Shown here: positions 1-8,346 of the stretch, piece after piece | How positions within the stretch are numbered: position 1 is the stretch's first letter | Layout: each line of letters starts with the position of its first letter | Origin: Methanosarcina sp. UBA289 | GTDB taxonomy: Archaea > Halobacteriota > Methanosarcinia > Methanosarcinales > Methanosarcinaceae | NCBI GenBank assembly: GCA_002496565.1 | Contig: DAKJ01000017.1 | Span: 328,582 to 392,581 of the forward strand | Length of the DNA stretch: 64,000 nt | Reading direction: 5' to 3' | The notes under the pieces: model-generated | What the model saw: the letters and a program-made list of their open reading frames with translations, nothing else | What the model was told of the DNA's origin: nothing | Databases searched by the model: none | Position numbers and translations under genes: made by a program

Positions 1-570
1 GAAATGGAAGAGGCTGGAGCAGTTGCAGTATCGGTCCTGACCGAGCCAGAAGTATTCAGAGGTTCACTTGAAAACCTGGATGCAGTTCGAAATGCAGTAT
101 GCTTGCCTGTCCTGAGAAAAGACTTCATTATTGATAGGGTACAGCTTGAAGAAGCTCAAAGTGATCTTGTGCTTCTGATTGCAGATATTCTTGGGGAAGA
201 ACTCGGAGAGTTCGTAGAACTTGCCCTTGAAAAAGGATTTGAGCCCCTAGTAGAGGTTCACAACAGAAAAGAACTCGATTTAGCTCTGGAAACGAGTGCC
301 AGATTAATAGGAATAAATAACCGAGACTTTGAAACCCTCAAAATCAATCTCGGTACTACAGAAGAGCTGGCTCCCCTTATAAGGGAATGTGACCTCGATC
401 ACGGGACCAAGCATCTGATAATAAGCGAAAGCGGGATGAACAATCCTGGAGATGTCAGACGAGTAATCCAGGCAGGTGCAGATGCCGTGCTGATAGGCTC
501 TGCGCTTATGGAAAGTGCTTCTGTTTTTGATAAAACGAAAGAATTCGTCCAGAGCGCTGGTTGGCGTTAA
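1..570 (+). CDS. trpC: Indole-3-glycerol phosphate synthase, 3' part (TrpC)
   Basis: Converts carboxyphenylamino-deoxyribulose phosphate to indole-3-glycerol phosphate, the fourth step of tryptophan synthesis, in the cytoplasm. The frame is open from base 1, so the N-terminus lies outside the window; 189 residues are visible against a usual total of about 250-270. TIM-barrel hallmarks are present: VLRKDFIID (catalytic Lys on strand 3), LIGINNRDFETL near the middle, ISESGM, and a phosphate-binding end AVLIGSALM. It is the first visible gene of a trp cluster on the same strand. A gap of about 207 bases separates it from trpB, the longest gap in the cluster. The family call is firm; the true start cannot be seen. 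Confidence 0.95.
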   Translation, partial: EMEEAGAVAVSVLTEPEVFRGSLENLDAVRNAVCLPVLRKDFIIDRVQLEEAQSDLVLLIADILGEELGEFVELALEKGFEPLVEVHNRKELDLALETSARLIGINNRDFETLKINLGTTEELAPLIRECDLDHGTKHLIISESGMNNPGDVRRVIQAGADAVLIGSALMESASVFDKTKEFVQSAGWR

Positions 571-777
571 TAACTGTTTTTTCAGACTTTTCGGAGCTTT
601 CAACCTGCTGGACGGGATGAAAAATCCACTCAAAATTGACTCGAAATTCATTCAAAATTCATTCAAAATTACTCAAAACGAAATTTTGCTTCAATCACGA
701 GACCAAAAACTGTGCTGTCAGGCACGATATCAGAATCATGTTACAGGTTAAATCAAAAAGATAAGGGAGTAATCGAA
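571..777 (+). repeat. trpC-trpB gap with short direct repeats
   Basis: This AT-rich gap carries several imperfect copies of a roughly 11-base unit of the form attcaaaattc or actcaaaattg between about 628 and 680. The same frame as trpB is open from a GTG at 712 but has no ribosome-binding site there. No leader peptide with Trp codons and no clear attenuator was recognised. Confidence 0.4.
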
Positions 778-2046
778 TTGACAGAAACTAAAGTTTTAGA
801 ATATCTTACAAAAGACTCATGTTTAAATGAGCTCGCAGGTTCGAAAATTGGTGATACAGGCCAGGTAAAAGGAAAATACGGAAAATACGGGGGACAGTAC
901 GTACCCGAAGTGCTCATGCCGGCTTTAGAAGAACTGGAAGAAGGATACGAGCGATATAAAAACGATCCCGGATTCCTTGCCGAGCTTGACCATTATCTGC
1001 GAGATTTTGCAGGCAGAGAAACACCTCTCTATTTTGCCCCGAATCTGAGCAAAAAATACGGGTCAAAGATTTACCTTAAAAGGGAAGACCTTGTGCACGG
1101 AGGAGCCCACAAGTTAAATAATGCCATAGGGCAGGCCCTGCTTGCAAAATATATGGGGAAAACCAGGCTTATAGCCGAAACAGGTGCAGGGCAGCATGGG
1201 ACTGCAACGGCTATGGCAGGGGCGAACCTTGGATTTGAAACTGTTGTATACATGGGGGCCAAGGACGTCAAAAGGCAGCAGATGAACGCCTACCGCATGG
1301 AACTCATGGGCACTGAAGTAAAACCCGTGGAAACCGGCTCAAAAACTCTTAAGGATGCTATTAATGAGGCTTTCAGGGACTGGGTCACTAACATAGGAAA
1401 TACGCATTACCTTATAGGCTCGGTTGTGGGGCCTCATCCCTATCCTGTAATAGTAAGGGATTTCCAGAGCGTTATAGGGCGAGAAGTAAAGGAACAGATT
1501 TTGCAAAAAGAAGGGCGTCTACCTGACTCTATTATTGCCTGTGCAGGAGGCGGAAGTAATGCAATGGGGATTTTCCATCCATTTGTCGAGGATAAGGAAG
1601 TCAAACTGATTGCTGTCGAAGCCGGAGGAAAAGCCCTGAAATGTACGGAAAAAGCCGCTCTTCACTCGGCCTGCCTCTGTGCAGGAGAAGAAGGGATCCT
1701 GCACGGAGCAAGAACAAAGGTTCTGCAGGATAAAAATGGGCAGATCCTTGAATCCGAATCCATCTCAGCAGGACTTGACTACTCAGGAGTAGGGCCTGAA
1801 TTAGCTTACCTGTCCGAAAGCGGTCGGGTTACAGCCCGGTATGCGACTGACAATGAAGCCCTTGAAGCTTTCCATGAACTGAGCAGGCTTGAAGGGATAA
1901 TTCCTGCACTGGAATCTTCCCATGCCCTTGCTTACCTGAAGAAAGCATCTGAAGCCGGAGAATTGGGAGAGGTAGTGGTTGTAAACCTGTCTGGAAGAGG
2001 AGATAAGGATCTGGAAACAGTCCTGAGCCTGAGAGGAGGAATCTGA
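778..2046 (+). CDS. trpB: Tryptophan synthase beta chain (TrpB)
   Basis: PLP-dependent beta subunit; condenses indole with serine to give tryptophan in an alpha2-beta2 complex with TrpA. Motifs: KREDLVHGGAHKLNNAIGQ, holding the PLP lysine (about K112), ETGAGQHG, and the phosphate-binding GGGSNAMG. It has the N-terminal GKYGGQYVPEVLMPAL block of classical TrpB1 rather than the TrpB2 type. The start is placed at TTG 778 because AAGGGAG lies 8 bases upstream; a GTG at 712 in frame has no such signal and would add 22 unlike residues. The length of 422 residues is slightly above the usual 390-410 because of a short N-terminal extension. trpA starts one base after its stop, so the two subunits are probably translationally coupled. 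Confidence 0.95.
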   Translation: MTETKVLEYLTKDSCLNELAGSKIGDTGQVKGKYGKYGGQYVPEVLMPALEELEEGYERYKNDPGFLAELDHYLRDFAGRETPLYFAPNLSKKYGSKIYLKREDLVHGGAHKLNNAIGQALLAKYMGKTRLIAETGAGQHGTATAMAGANLGFETVVYMGAKDVKRQQMNAYRMELMGTEVKPVETGSKTLKDAINEAFRDWVTNIGNTHYLIGSVVGPHPYPVIVRDFQSVIGREVKEQILQKEGRLPDSIIACAGGGSNAMGIFHPFVEDKEVKLIAVEAGGKALKCTEKAALHSACLCAGEEGILHGARTKVLQDKNGQILESESISAGLDYSGVGPELAYLSESGRVTARYATDNEALEAFHELSRLEGIIPALESSHALAYLKKASEAGELGEVVVVNLSGRGDKDLETVLSLRGGI

Positions 2047-2047
2047 G

Positions 2048-2839
2048 ATGGAACGGCAAAAAATCTCCGAAAGATTCTCCGAACTCAGGGAGAGAAAGGA
2101 AGGAGCCCTGATTTGCTACATAATGGCAGGAGACCCGTCCACAGAAAAAACCGGGGGAATTGTAAAGGCTCTGGTGGATGGAGGCGCAGATATCATAGAA
2201 CTCGGTTTTCCCTTTTCAGACCCTGTAGCGGACGGCCCGACCATCCAGGTCGCAGGCCAGAGGGCACTTGCAGCCGGTATGGACACAGAGCGTTATTTTG
2301 AGCTTATTAAAACTCTCGATGCAGGGATTCCCCTTGTTTGCATGACCTATTACAACCCTGTGTTCAAGTATGGGGTGGAAAAATTTGTAGCACAGGCTGC
2401 TGATGCTGGAATAAGTGGATTGATAGTACCCGATATCCCGGTAGAAGAAGCAGCTGACCTGAAAAATAACTGCGAAAAACATGGGCTTGATCTGATTTTT
2501 CTCATCGCACCCACAACAACCGAGATAAGGGTCCAGAAAATTCTGGAAAGAGGCTCAGGTTTCCTTTACCTTGTCTCAAGGCTTGGGGTCACAGGAACTA
2601 GGGCGGATGTCTCGTCCTCGACCAGAGAGCTGCTTTCCAGAATAGAAACCGAGATTCCGAAGGCTGTGGGATTCGGGATATCTACAGGGAAGCAGGCCGC
2701 AGAAGTTCGAGAGGCAGGAGCGGATGCGGTCATAGTTGGCTCGGCTTTTGTCAGGATTATAGAGGAAGGAAAAGACGTAAACGAAAGGCTGGAAGCCCTT
2801 GCAAGGGAATTGAAATCCGGGATCAGAAGAGCTAGTTGA
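2048..2839 (+). CDS. trpA: Tryptophan synthase alpha chain (TrpA)
   Basis: Cleaves indole-3-glycerol phosphate to indole and glyceraldehyde 3-phosphate; indole is channelled to TrpB. The 263 residues match the family length. The catalytic Glu and Asp are seen in IIELGFPFSDPVADGPTIQ. Other barrel signatures are YYNPVFKYGVEKF, LIVPDIPVEEA, and the phosphate loop GFGIST followed by ADAVIVGSAFV. The ATG at 2048 is preceded by AGGAGGA seven bases away, inside the end of trpB. A 126-base gap follows before trpD. Confidence 0.95.
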   Translation: MERQKISERFSELRERKEGALICYIMAGDPSTEKTGGIVKALVDGGADIIELGFPFSDPVADGPTIQVAGQRALAAGMDTERYFELIKTLDAGIPLVCMTYYNPVFKYGVEKFVAQAADAGISGLIVPDIPVEEAADLKNNCEKHGLDLIFLIAPTTTEIRVQKILERGSGFLYLVSRLGVTGTRADVSSSTRELLSRIETEIPKAVGFGISTGKQAAEVREAGADAVIVGSAFVRIIEEGKDVNERLEALARELKSGIRRAS

Positions 2840-2965
2840 AAGAAAAAATCCGGGAAAATCAAGAACGCAAATAGTTGTGCGTAAAAAATTGCACATAAAA
2901 AGTTGCGAAAATTTTGAGATAAATCGGAAAGGGAGAAACCAGGAATTAAAGGGAGGAAGGGGAAA

Positions 2966-4066
2966 ATGCAGAGATACATTCAAAAGCTGGAAGAGGGACG
3001 TGATCTAAGCCCCAAAGAAGCTGAAGCTGCAGTAGACAAAATCCTGAGTACTGCAAATGATGAAGAGATCGGGGCATTTCTGCTTGCTCTGAGGGCAAAA
3101 GGTGAAAAGCCCGAAGAAATTGCAGGCTTTGTAAGGGGAATGAAGAAAGCTGCAAACACAATCCAGCCCAATACTCCTTTCAGGCTTGTGGATACCTGTG
3201 GCACAGGAGGAGACGGCCTTAATACCATCAATATCTCGACCGCAGCCGCAATTGTTACTGCTGCAGCAGGCGTCCCTGTAGCCAAGCATGGAAACCGGGC
3301 TGCCACTTCAATGTCAGGGAGTTCGGATGTGCTTGAAGCCCTGGGAATTAAAATTGATCTGGAACCCGAACCTGTCAGGCAAACAATCGAAGAGATAGGA
3401 ATAGGGTTCATGTCGGCTCCGGTTTTTCACCCGGCTATGAAGAGAGTTGCAGGGATAAGGAAAAAACTTGGAGTCCGTACGGTTTTCAATATTCTAGGGC
3501 CCCTGACTAACCCGGCAGGTGCAAAAGGGCAGGTGATAGGGGTCTTTGATAAAAAACTCTGCGAACCAATAGCCCATGCTCTTGCAGAACTTGGGACCGA
3601 GCATGCCCTTGTTGTACACGGAGACGGAATGGATGAGATCACAAATACGGGTGAAACCTATGTTGCGGAGTTAAAAGACGGCAAGGTTTCAACCTATATG
3701 TTGACTCCAGAAACTTTGGGCATGCTGCAGGCAAATCCAGGGGATATAAAGGGAGGCACTCCAAAAGAAAATGCAAGAGACCTGCTGTGCATTTTCAAAG
3801 GCAAGAAAGGACCAAAAAGAGACATAGTAGTCCTGAATGCGGCTGCAGCCCTTTATGTAGGCGGTATAGTGGGTTCTATCCGGCAAGCAATTCCTATTGC
3901 CGAAGATGCCATTGACAGCGGAAAGGTTATGGTAAAATTCAACCAGTTCAGGACTTATACTTCAGGATTTTACAGACAGAAAAATAAGGGCAGTCTTTCG
4001 ATAAAAAGCATTGCGATGCGCTCCGGAACTTCCTTATTAAGCCCTGCCTCGGGAGAGAGGGCATGA
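2966..4066 (+). CDS. trpD: Anthranilate phosphoribosyltransferase (TrpD)
   Basis: Transfers phosphoribose from PRPP to anthranilate, the second pathway step. The glycosyltransferase family 3 helical N-domain (about residues 1-65) precedes the PRPP-binding loop VDTCGTGGDGLNTINIST and KHGNRAATSMSGSSDVLEALG. Further conserved pieces are RKKLGVRTVFNILGPLTNP and VVHGDGMDEIT. The length of 366 residues is slightly above typical because the C-terminus continues past the conserved domain with a Ser/Lys/Arg-rich tail of about 25-30 residues. A purine-rich GGGAGG/AAGGGG tract precedes the ATG. Its stop overlaps the start of trpF in an ATGA arrangement, indicating coupled translation. Confidence 0.95.
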   Translation: MQRYIQKLEEGRDLSPKEAEAAVDKILSTANDEEIGAFLLALRAKGEKPEEIAGFVRGMKKAANTIQPNTPFRLVDTCGTGGDGLNTINISTAAAIVTAAAGVPVAKHGNRAATSMSGSSDVLEALGIKIDLEPEPVRQTIEEIGIGFMSAPVFHPAMKRVAGIRKKLGVRTVFNILGPLTNPAGAKGQVIGVFDKKLCEPIAHALAELGTEHALVVHGDGMDEITNTGETYVAELKDGKVSTYMLTPETLGMLQANPGDIKGGTPKENARDLLCIFKGKKGPKRDIVVLNAAAALYVGGIVGSIRQAIPIAEDAIDSGKVMVKFNQFRTYTSGFYRQKNKGSLSIKSIAMRSGTSLLSPASGERA

Positions 4067-4779
4067 CAGTGAAAGTAAAAACAAGAACAAAAATCTGTGG
4101 AATCCGCAGCCCTGAAGAAATCGAAATAGCAGCTCTTTACGGAGCCGATGCAGTTGGGTTTATCACGGAGGTTCCTGTCGAAAGCCCTAGAAAGCTCGAT
4201 TCCGAAACCGCTGCCTACCTTGTTTCCAGAGTTCCTGAAATTCTGAGTTCAGTACTTGTTATCATGCCTGAAAACGCAGATAAGGCTGTGGAACTGATTG
4301 AAAAGATAAAACCAGATATCGTGCAGATCCACTCCAATCTGCCCCTTCTCGAACTTGAAATAGTAAAGGAAAGGACAGGCATACCAATCATAAAAACTCT
4401 ATCCGTACCTGCACAGGGAGAAACTTCAAGCGAGAAACCGAGAAATCAGGATTCGGTCTCAAGCCTGCTTGAAGAGGTAAGCCTTCTGGAAGAATCCGAG
4501 ATTGTAGATTCTATCCTGCTTGATACGGCCAGGCCTGAAAAGCCAGGAGGCACAGGCTATGTACATGATTGGACCCTTAGCCAGCGAGTCTCAGAAGAAA
4601 CGCGGCTTCCCCTGATCCTTGCAGGCGGGCTCAAACCTGAAAACGTGCGGGAAGCAATCAGGGCTGTTTCGCCTTATGCGGTGGACACGGCATCCGGGGT
4701 TGAGATCTCCGGGAAAAAAGATGCTGCAAAAATCAAAAGTTTTATTGAAGAAGTGAGGTGTGCCAATGCTTTCCTTTGA
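4063..4779 (+). CDS. trpF: Phosphoribosylanthranilate isomerase (TrpF)
   Basis: Catalyses the Amadori rearrangement of phosphoribosylanthranilate, the third pathway step. The catalytic Cys is in RTKICGIRSPEE near the N-terminus and the catalytic Asp in ILLDTARPEKPGGTG. The C-terminal phosphate-binding elements are LILAGGLKPENV and VDTASGVE. The length is 238 residues, with an insertion of Ser/Glu-rich sequence around residues 125-150. The ATG overlaps the trpD stop by four bases, and its 3' end overlaps the start of trpE by 14 bases, so trpD, trpF and trpE are tightly packed. Confidence 0.93.
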   Translation: MTVKVKTRTKICGIRSPEEIEIAALYGADAVGFITEVPVESPRKLDSETAAYLVSRVPEILSSVLVIMPENADKAVELIEKIKPDIVQIHSNLPLLELEIVKERTGIPIIKTLSVPAQGETSSEKPRNQDSVSSLLEEVSLLEESEIVDSILLDTARPEKPGGTGYVHDWTLSQRVSEETRLPLILAGGLKPENVREAIRAVSPYAVDTASGVEISGKKDAAKIKSFIEEVRCANAFL

Positions 4780-6409
4780 CTTGGGAAAAGAGGAATTCAA
4801 AGATCTTGCTTCTGGAATAGGCCAGCCAAGCTTTATCCAGCTCCTTGCAAGAATCGATAATGTTACCTGTTCTCCCCTTGAACTTTACCGCACCCTGCGG
4901 ACCTCAGGAACTTCAGGCTACTCATACCTGCTGGAATCCGTAGAAAAACAGGCAACTCGGGCGAGATACTCTTTTGTTGGAAATGACCCTGATGCCGTAA
5001 TTAAAATAAGTAACAGGAAAATTTCCCTTGAACTCCTGAACCCCAATGCTTTACCTTTTTTTGAAGAAATTCGGTCGAAAATCAAGGAGGCCTGCGGACC
5101 TGAAACCGTGCAGGAGGAAAATCCGGAGATAGAAAACTCAGAACTAAAAAATATGAAGTTCACAGCTCCAGTTCCTGCTGGAAAAGATGCTTTTGATGCC
5201 CTTCGCCTAGCTTTTCCTCCTGCAAACGGGATGGGAATCCTGAATGCTCAGCGCTTTGACAGGCAGACTTTTCTGGGCGGGGCTATAGGCTATACGGCTT
5301 ATGATGCTATTTATGACAGCTGGCTTGGGGTTGAAAAAGGCTTTGAGTCAGAGATTCCCGAACTACAGTACCTTCTTGTTTCGAAAACCTTTGTGTTCGA
5401 CCATCTGACTGAAGAAGTATATATCGCGATCACTCCCTTTGTAATTCCGGGTTCGGATGCCGGAAAAATCTATGAAGAAGCTCTGCTGGAAGCCAAGAAG
5501 CTCTGCTCCATACTGAAGGAGGCTGTCCTTTCAGAAAATTCAATAGAAACAGTAGTATCAGGCTCATCAAGCTTCTTGGGCTCATCCTTTTCGGATTGCA
5601 GCACCGGAAAACAGGAATTTGAGGAATCGGTAGTCCAGGCAAAAGAGCACATTTTTGCGGGAAATATCTTCCAGGCAGTCCTTTCCAGAAAGCGCGAATT
5701 CAGGCTTGGGCAGTCACCTTTCGAACTTTACACACATCTCCGGGCAATTAATCCCAGCCCTTACATGTATATCTTTGAGTTTGGAGACCTGGCAATTGTC
5801 GGGGCAAGCCCTGAGACCCTGCTGACGGTCCACAAAAGAACCGTTATCATAAACCCGATTGCAGGGACCTGCCCCCGTGGGAAATCCGAAGCCGAGGATG
5901 AAGCCTTTGCTTCACATATGCTCCACGATGAAAAAGAAAGGGCTGAACATATAATGCTTGTTGACCTCGGGAGAAATGATGTACGGATGGTCACGGAAAG
6001 CGGCTCGGTAAAGGTTTCCGAATTCATGAAAGTCCTGAAGTATTCTCATGTCCAGCATATAGAAAGTACAGTTTCAGGAACCCTGAGGCCTGAGTGTGAC
6101 CAGTTCGATGCTTTCAGGGCGGTATTTCCGGCAGGGACACTTTCTGGAGCTCCGAAAATTCGGGCCATGGAGATAATCTCCGAACTTGAAGCCTTTCCGA
6201 GAGGGATTTACGGCGGGGGAGTAGGATACTACAGCTGGAATGGGGACGCGGATTTTGCGATTGTGATTCGCACGGTTATTGTACAGGGTAAGAAAGCCTC
6301 AGTACAGGCCGGAGCAGGAATTGTAGCCGATTCCGATCCTGGTTATGAATTTAGGGAGACTGAACGCAAGATGGCAGCAATGCTTGCGGCTATCGGCTTA
6401 GAGATTTAA
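4766..6409 (+). CDS. trpE: Anthranilate synthase component I (TrpE)
   Basis: Chorismate-binding large subunit; makes anthranilate from chorismate with ammonia or with glutamine through TrpG. The N-terminal half has the LLES element (YLLESVEKQATRARYSF) and the later NPSPYMYIFEF stretch, both parts of the tryptophan feedback site in this family. The catalytic half shows GTCPRGKSEAEDEAFA, HIMLVDLGRNDV, FPAGTLSGAPKIRAME and QAGAGIVADSDP. The ATG at 4766 is chosen because GAGGTG ends five bases upstream; a GTG at 4760 in frame lies inside that signal. The product is 547 residues. The enzyme is therefore expected to be feedback inhibited by tryptophan (inference from the motifs). Confidence 0.95.
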   Translation: MLSFDLGKEEFKDLASGIGQPSFIQLLARIDNVTCSPLELYRTLRTSGTSGYSYLLESVEKQATRARYSFVGNDPDAVIKISNRKISLELLNPNALPFFEEIRSKIKEACGPETVQEENPEIENSELKNMKFTAPVPAGKDAFDALRLAFPPANGMGILNAQRFDRQTFLGGAIGYTAYDAIYDSWLGVEKGFESEIPELQYLLVSKTFVFDHLTEEVYIAITPFVIPGSDAGKIYEEALLEAKKLCSILKEAVLSENSIETVVSGSSSFLGSSFSDCSTGKQEFEESVVQAKEHIFAGNIFQAVLSRKREFRLGQSPFELYTHLRAINPSPYMYIFEFGDLAIVGASPETLLTVHKRTVIINPIAGTCPRGKSEAEDEAFASHMLHDEKERAEHIMLVDLGRNDVRMVTESGSVKVSEFMKVLKYSHVQHIESTVSGTLRPECDQFDAFRAVFPAGTLSGAPKIRAMEIISELEAFPRGIYGGGVGYYSWNGDADFAIVIRTVIVQGKKASVQAGAGIVADSDPGYEFRETERKMAAMLAAIGLEI

Positions 6410-6442
6410 AGCTTTTTGCAAAACAATTTTGGGGTGAAATGG

Positions 6443-6595
6443 ATGAAAAGAAGATTGTTAAGGGATATTTCACGAGAACGAGATCCAGTAGGCAGTATTC
6501 CCAGGAAAGGAGAGATTAAAAGAGGAAGGCGAAAAAAAGGAGTAAGAGAAGAAAGAACAAAAGAAAAAGTGATCTTAGGGGGTATTTTCAGATGA
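6443..6595 (+). CDS. Possible small basic protein between trpE and trpG
   Basis: A 50-codon ORF not previously expected from the pathway fills most of the 182-base gap between trpE and trpG. GGGGTGA lies five bases before its ATG, and its TGA overlaps the ATG of trpG in an ATGA arrangement, the same geometry as trpD-trpF. The predicted product starts MKRRLLRDISRERD and is very basic: 12 Arg and 7 Lys against 7 acidic residues. It contains no Trp, so it is not a classical attenuator leader. A second ATG at 6439 in another frame gives only 26 codons and sits too close to the ribosome-binding site. It could be a real peptide, a coupling device that brings ribosomes to trpG, or chance in purine-rich DNA. 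Confidence 0.45.
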   Translation: MKRRLLRDISRERDPVGSIPRKGEIKRGRRKKGVREERTKEKVILGGIFR

Positions 6596-7194
6596 AAGTG
6601 GTCTTTATAAACAACAAAGATTCATTTGTATGGAATCTCGTAGATTACATATCTTATTTCGAAAAAGACACTCTGGTACTTCCCAATACGGTTTCCCTGG
6701 AAGAACTGCGGGAGATTAAGCCTGATGCTCTGGTTATTTCTCCAGGCCCGGGAAGTCCTTCAGACTCCAGAGATATAGGAAATTGCCTGGAAATTATAAG
6801 GGAACTGGGCAGGGAAATTCCCCTTCTTGGAGTCTGCCTCGGACATCAGGCAATCAATGTGGCTTTCGGCGGCTTGGTCCGAAGAAGCAAAGTCGGGCCA
6901 GTGCATGGAAAAAGTTCGAAGATCCTGCACAAGGAATCTGCACTCTTTTCAGCCTTTGACAGCCCATTTGAAGCAGGACGTTATCATTCCCTTGAAATTG
7001 GCGAGCCTGCACCCGGGATAAAAGTTACTGCCAGGGCCGAGGATGGGAGCATTATGGCTGTAGAGCATGTTCGCTACCCGATATATGGCCTGCAGTTCCA
7101 TCCAGAATCCGTACTTACTCCCAATGGGCTGAAAATAATAGAAAACTTTTTGGATGTTTCCAAAAACTATAAGAAAAGACAGCCGGCTGTGTAA
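6592..7194 (+). CDS. trpG: Anthranilate synthase component II, glutamine amidotransferase (TrpG)
   Basis: Hydrolyses glutamine and passes ammonia to TrpE. It is a class I amidotransferase of 200 residues. The nucleophile is about Cys82 in LLGVCLGHQAIN, and the His170/Glu172 pair lies in GLQFHPESVLT. The oxyanion region is VISPGPGSP. GGGGGT lies eight bases before the ATG. It is the last gene of the cluster and converges on the minus-strand gene ending at 7239. PabA-type function in folate-like pathways is possible for this family, but the trp context makes TrpG the best call. Confidence 0.95.
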   Translation: MKVVFINNKDSFVWNLVDYISYFEKDTLVLPNTVSLEELREIKPDALVISPGPGSPSDSRDIGNCLEIIRELGREIPLLGVCLGHQAINVAFGGLVRRSKVGPVHGKSSKILHKESALFSAFDSPFEAGRYHSLEIGEPAPGIKVTARAEDGSIMAVEHVRYPIYGLQFHPESVLTPNGLKIIENFLDVSKNYKKRQPAV

Positions 7195-7238
7195 GCAGCC
7201 AGACGTTTTCCCGGAGAATTTATTTCTGATATCCAAGT

Positions 7239-7991
7239 TCATTTTTCCTTTTTGGCAGCCTCAGTTTCAGGTTCCTGCTCTTCATTATCTCCTTCTTCTT
7301 CAAAGAACTCCTCTTCTGTGAATTCCTCGTTAGGCTTGACCGCATAACCTACAGGCTGAAGGTTTTGAAGTTCTGAATATTGACTTACAGTCTGGGCAAT
7401 AAGCTGAGGATATTTTTCAATCTGTTCCCTTGTAACAAACCCTGAGGCTTCTGAGTATTCTATAATTTCTTCTCTGGCTTCTTTCGCATCCTCAGTGAAA
7501 TCTTCAAGCTGCTGCCTGTTTGCAATATAGGCCATTTCCTCAAGTGCCATGGTCGTCCACAGGGTTACAACCTCCATTTTCTTTTCAACAGCACCCAGAC
7601 CTATTATCCTAAGAGTGTCAAGCGCGATTTTTGCAGACTCAAGCATCTGAAACTGTACTGCTCCTTTTCCGATTTCCTGTGCAGCTTTCGAAAAAGACCA
7701 CATCACATTGGAGAAATTCTTATCGAGTGCAACTTCAGAAAGGGAGTTGATGTCATTAAGAACTGTGGACGCAACGTTCTCGATCTTTTTCTGAATGGCC
7801 TTATTGCCAATATTCCGGAGTGAGATAACGACTCTCTTTAAATCATTCTCTGAATTTGATTTGAGCAACTCTTCCCCAAATTCCCGAAGGTACTCAACAT
7901 ATTGGAGCGCATCATACTCATTCTGTTCTCTTATTGCTCGTTCTCCAGATTCTCCAAGTTCAATAGCCTTTTGTTCGTTCAGTGAGAACAT
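7239..7991 (-). CDS. 23-residue helical-repeat protein, paralog A
   Basis: No known family was recognised. After an N-terminal segment beginning MFSLNEQKAIELGE, about six tandem units of exactly 23 residues follow, for example IGKGAVQFQMLESAKIAL and IGLGAVEKKMEVVTLW. Small residues recur at unit positions 2 and 5-6, with hydrophobic residues at 1, 10, 14, 17-18 and 21. This suggests two short helices per unit. The C-terminus is a highly acidic Glu-rich tail of about 30 residues. There is no signal peptide or membrane segment, so it is probably cytoplasmic. The start is placed at 7991, not the in-frame ATG at 8009, because AAGGGG sits before it and the N-terminus then aligns with paralog C. 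It converges with trpG. Four paralogs lie upstream on the same strand. Confidence 0.8.
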   Translation of the reverse strand: MFSLNEQKAIELGESGERAIREQNEYDALQYVEYLREFGEELLKSNSENDLKRVVISLRNIGNKAIQKKIENVASTVLNDINSLSEVALDKNFSNVMWSFSKAAQEIGKGAVQFQMLESAKIALDTLRIIGLGAVEKKMEVVTLWTTMALEEMAYIANRQQLEDFTEDAKEAREEIIEYSEASGFVTREQIEKYPQLIAQTVSQYSELQNLQPVGYAVKPNEEFTEEEFFEEEGDNEEQEPETEAAKKEK

Positions 7992-8044
7992 ATTAAAACC
8001 CCTTTCCATTAAAATCCATTAAAGATCTCGGATTTTAGGAATTT

Positions 8045-8062
8045 AGGTATTTATATAGGTAT
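8045..8062 (-). promoter_or_regulatory. Probable TATA box of paralog A
   Basis: On the minus strand the sequence reads CCTATATAAATACC, a good archaeal TATA element, about 60 bases before the chosen start codon of the 7239-7991 gene. It would give a leader of roughly 30 bases. Confidence 0.45.
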
Positions 8063-8190
8063 ACTCAGATATTAGTCTTCCTATAATTTTCAAAGCATAT
8101 CGAAAACTTCAAGGTTGTTATTCCAGAATGAGTTTTTAAATGTCTGGATCCGAATGAAGAATAAAAATGGAGAATAGAAAGTAGTCTAAA

Positions 8191-8246
8191 TTTGCTTATA
8201 GATTTCAGATTTGCTTATAGATTTCAGATTTGCTTATAGATTTGAG
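8191..8246. repeat. Three tandem copies of a 19-bp unit
   Basis: The unit tttgcttatagatttcaga occurs at 8191, 8210 and 8229, the third copy being cut short and slightly changed. It lies in the noncoding gap between paralogs A and B. No function is apparent. Confidence 0.8.
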
Positions 8247-8346
8247 TTATGTTTTCATTATAAAGTAAAATAGAAACTGACCCGAACAAACGACTTATTT
8301 ACAAAATAGAAAGAGTTAAATACATTTTATACATAAAATATATCAT

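Noticed and set aside
304..651. Minus-strand ORF opposite trpC
   Set aside because: It is the shadow of the trpC reading frame and its downstream gap; no ribosome-binding site or family resemblance.
712..777. GTG 712 as the trpB start
   Set aside because: No ribosome-binding site, and the extra 22 residues do not resemble the family. TTG 778 has AAGGGAG at good spacing.
6439..6519. A 26-codon ORF between trpE and trpG as an attenuator leader
   Set aside because: It has no Trp codons, no terminator/antiterminator pair was found, and it sits too close to the ribosome-binding site compared with the ORF at 6443.
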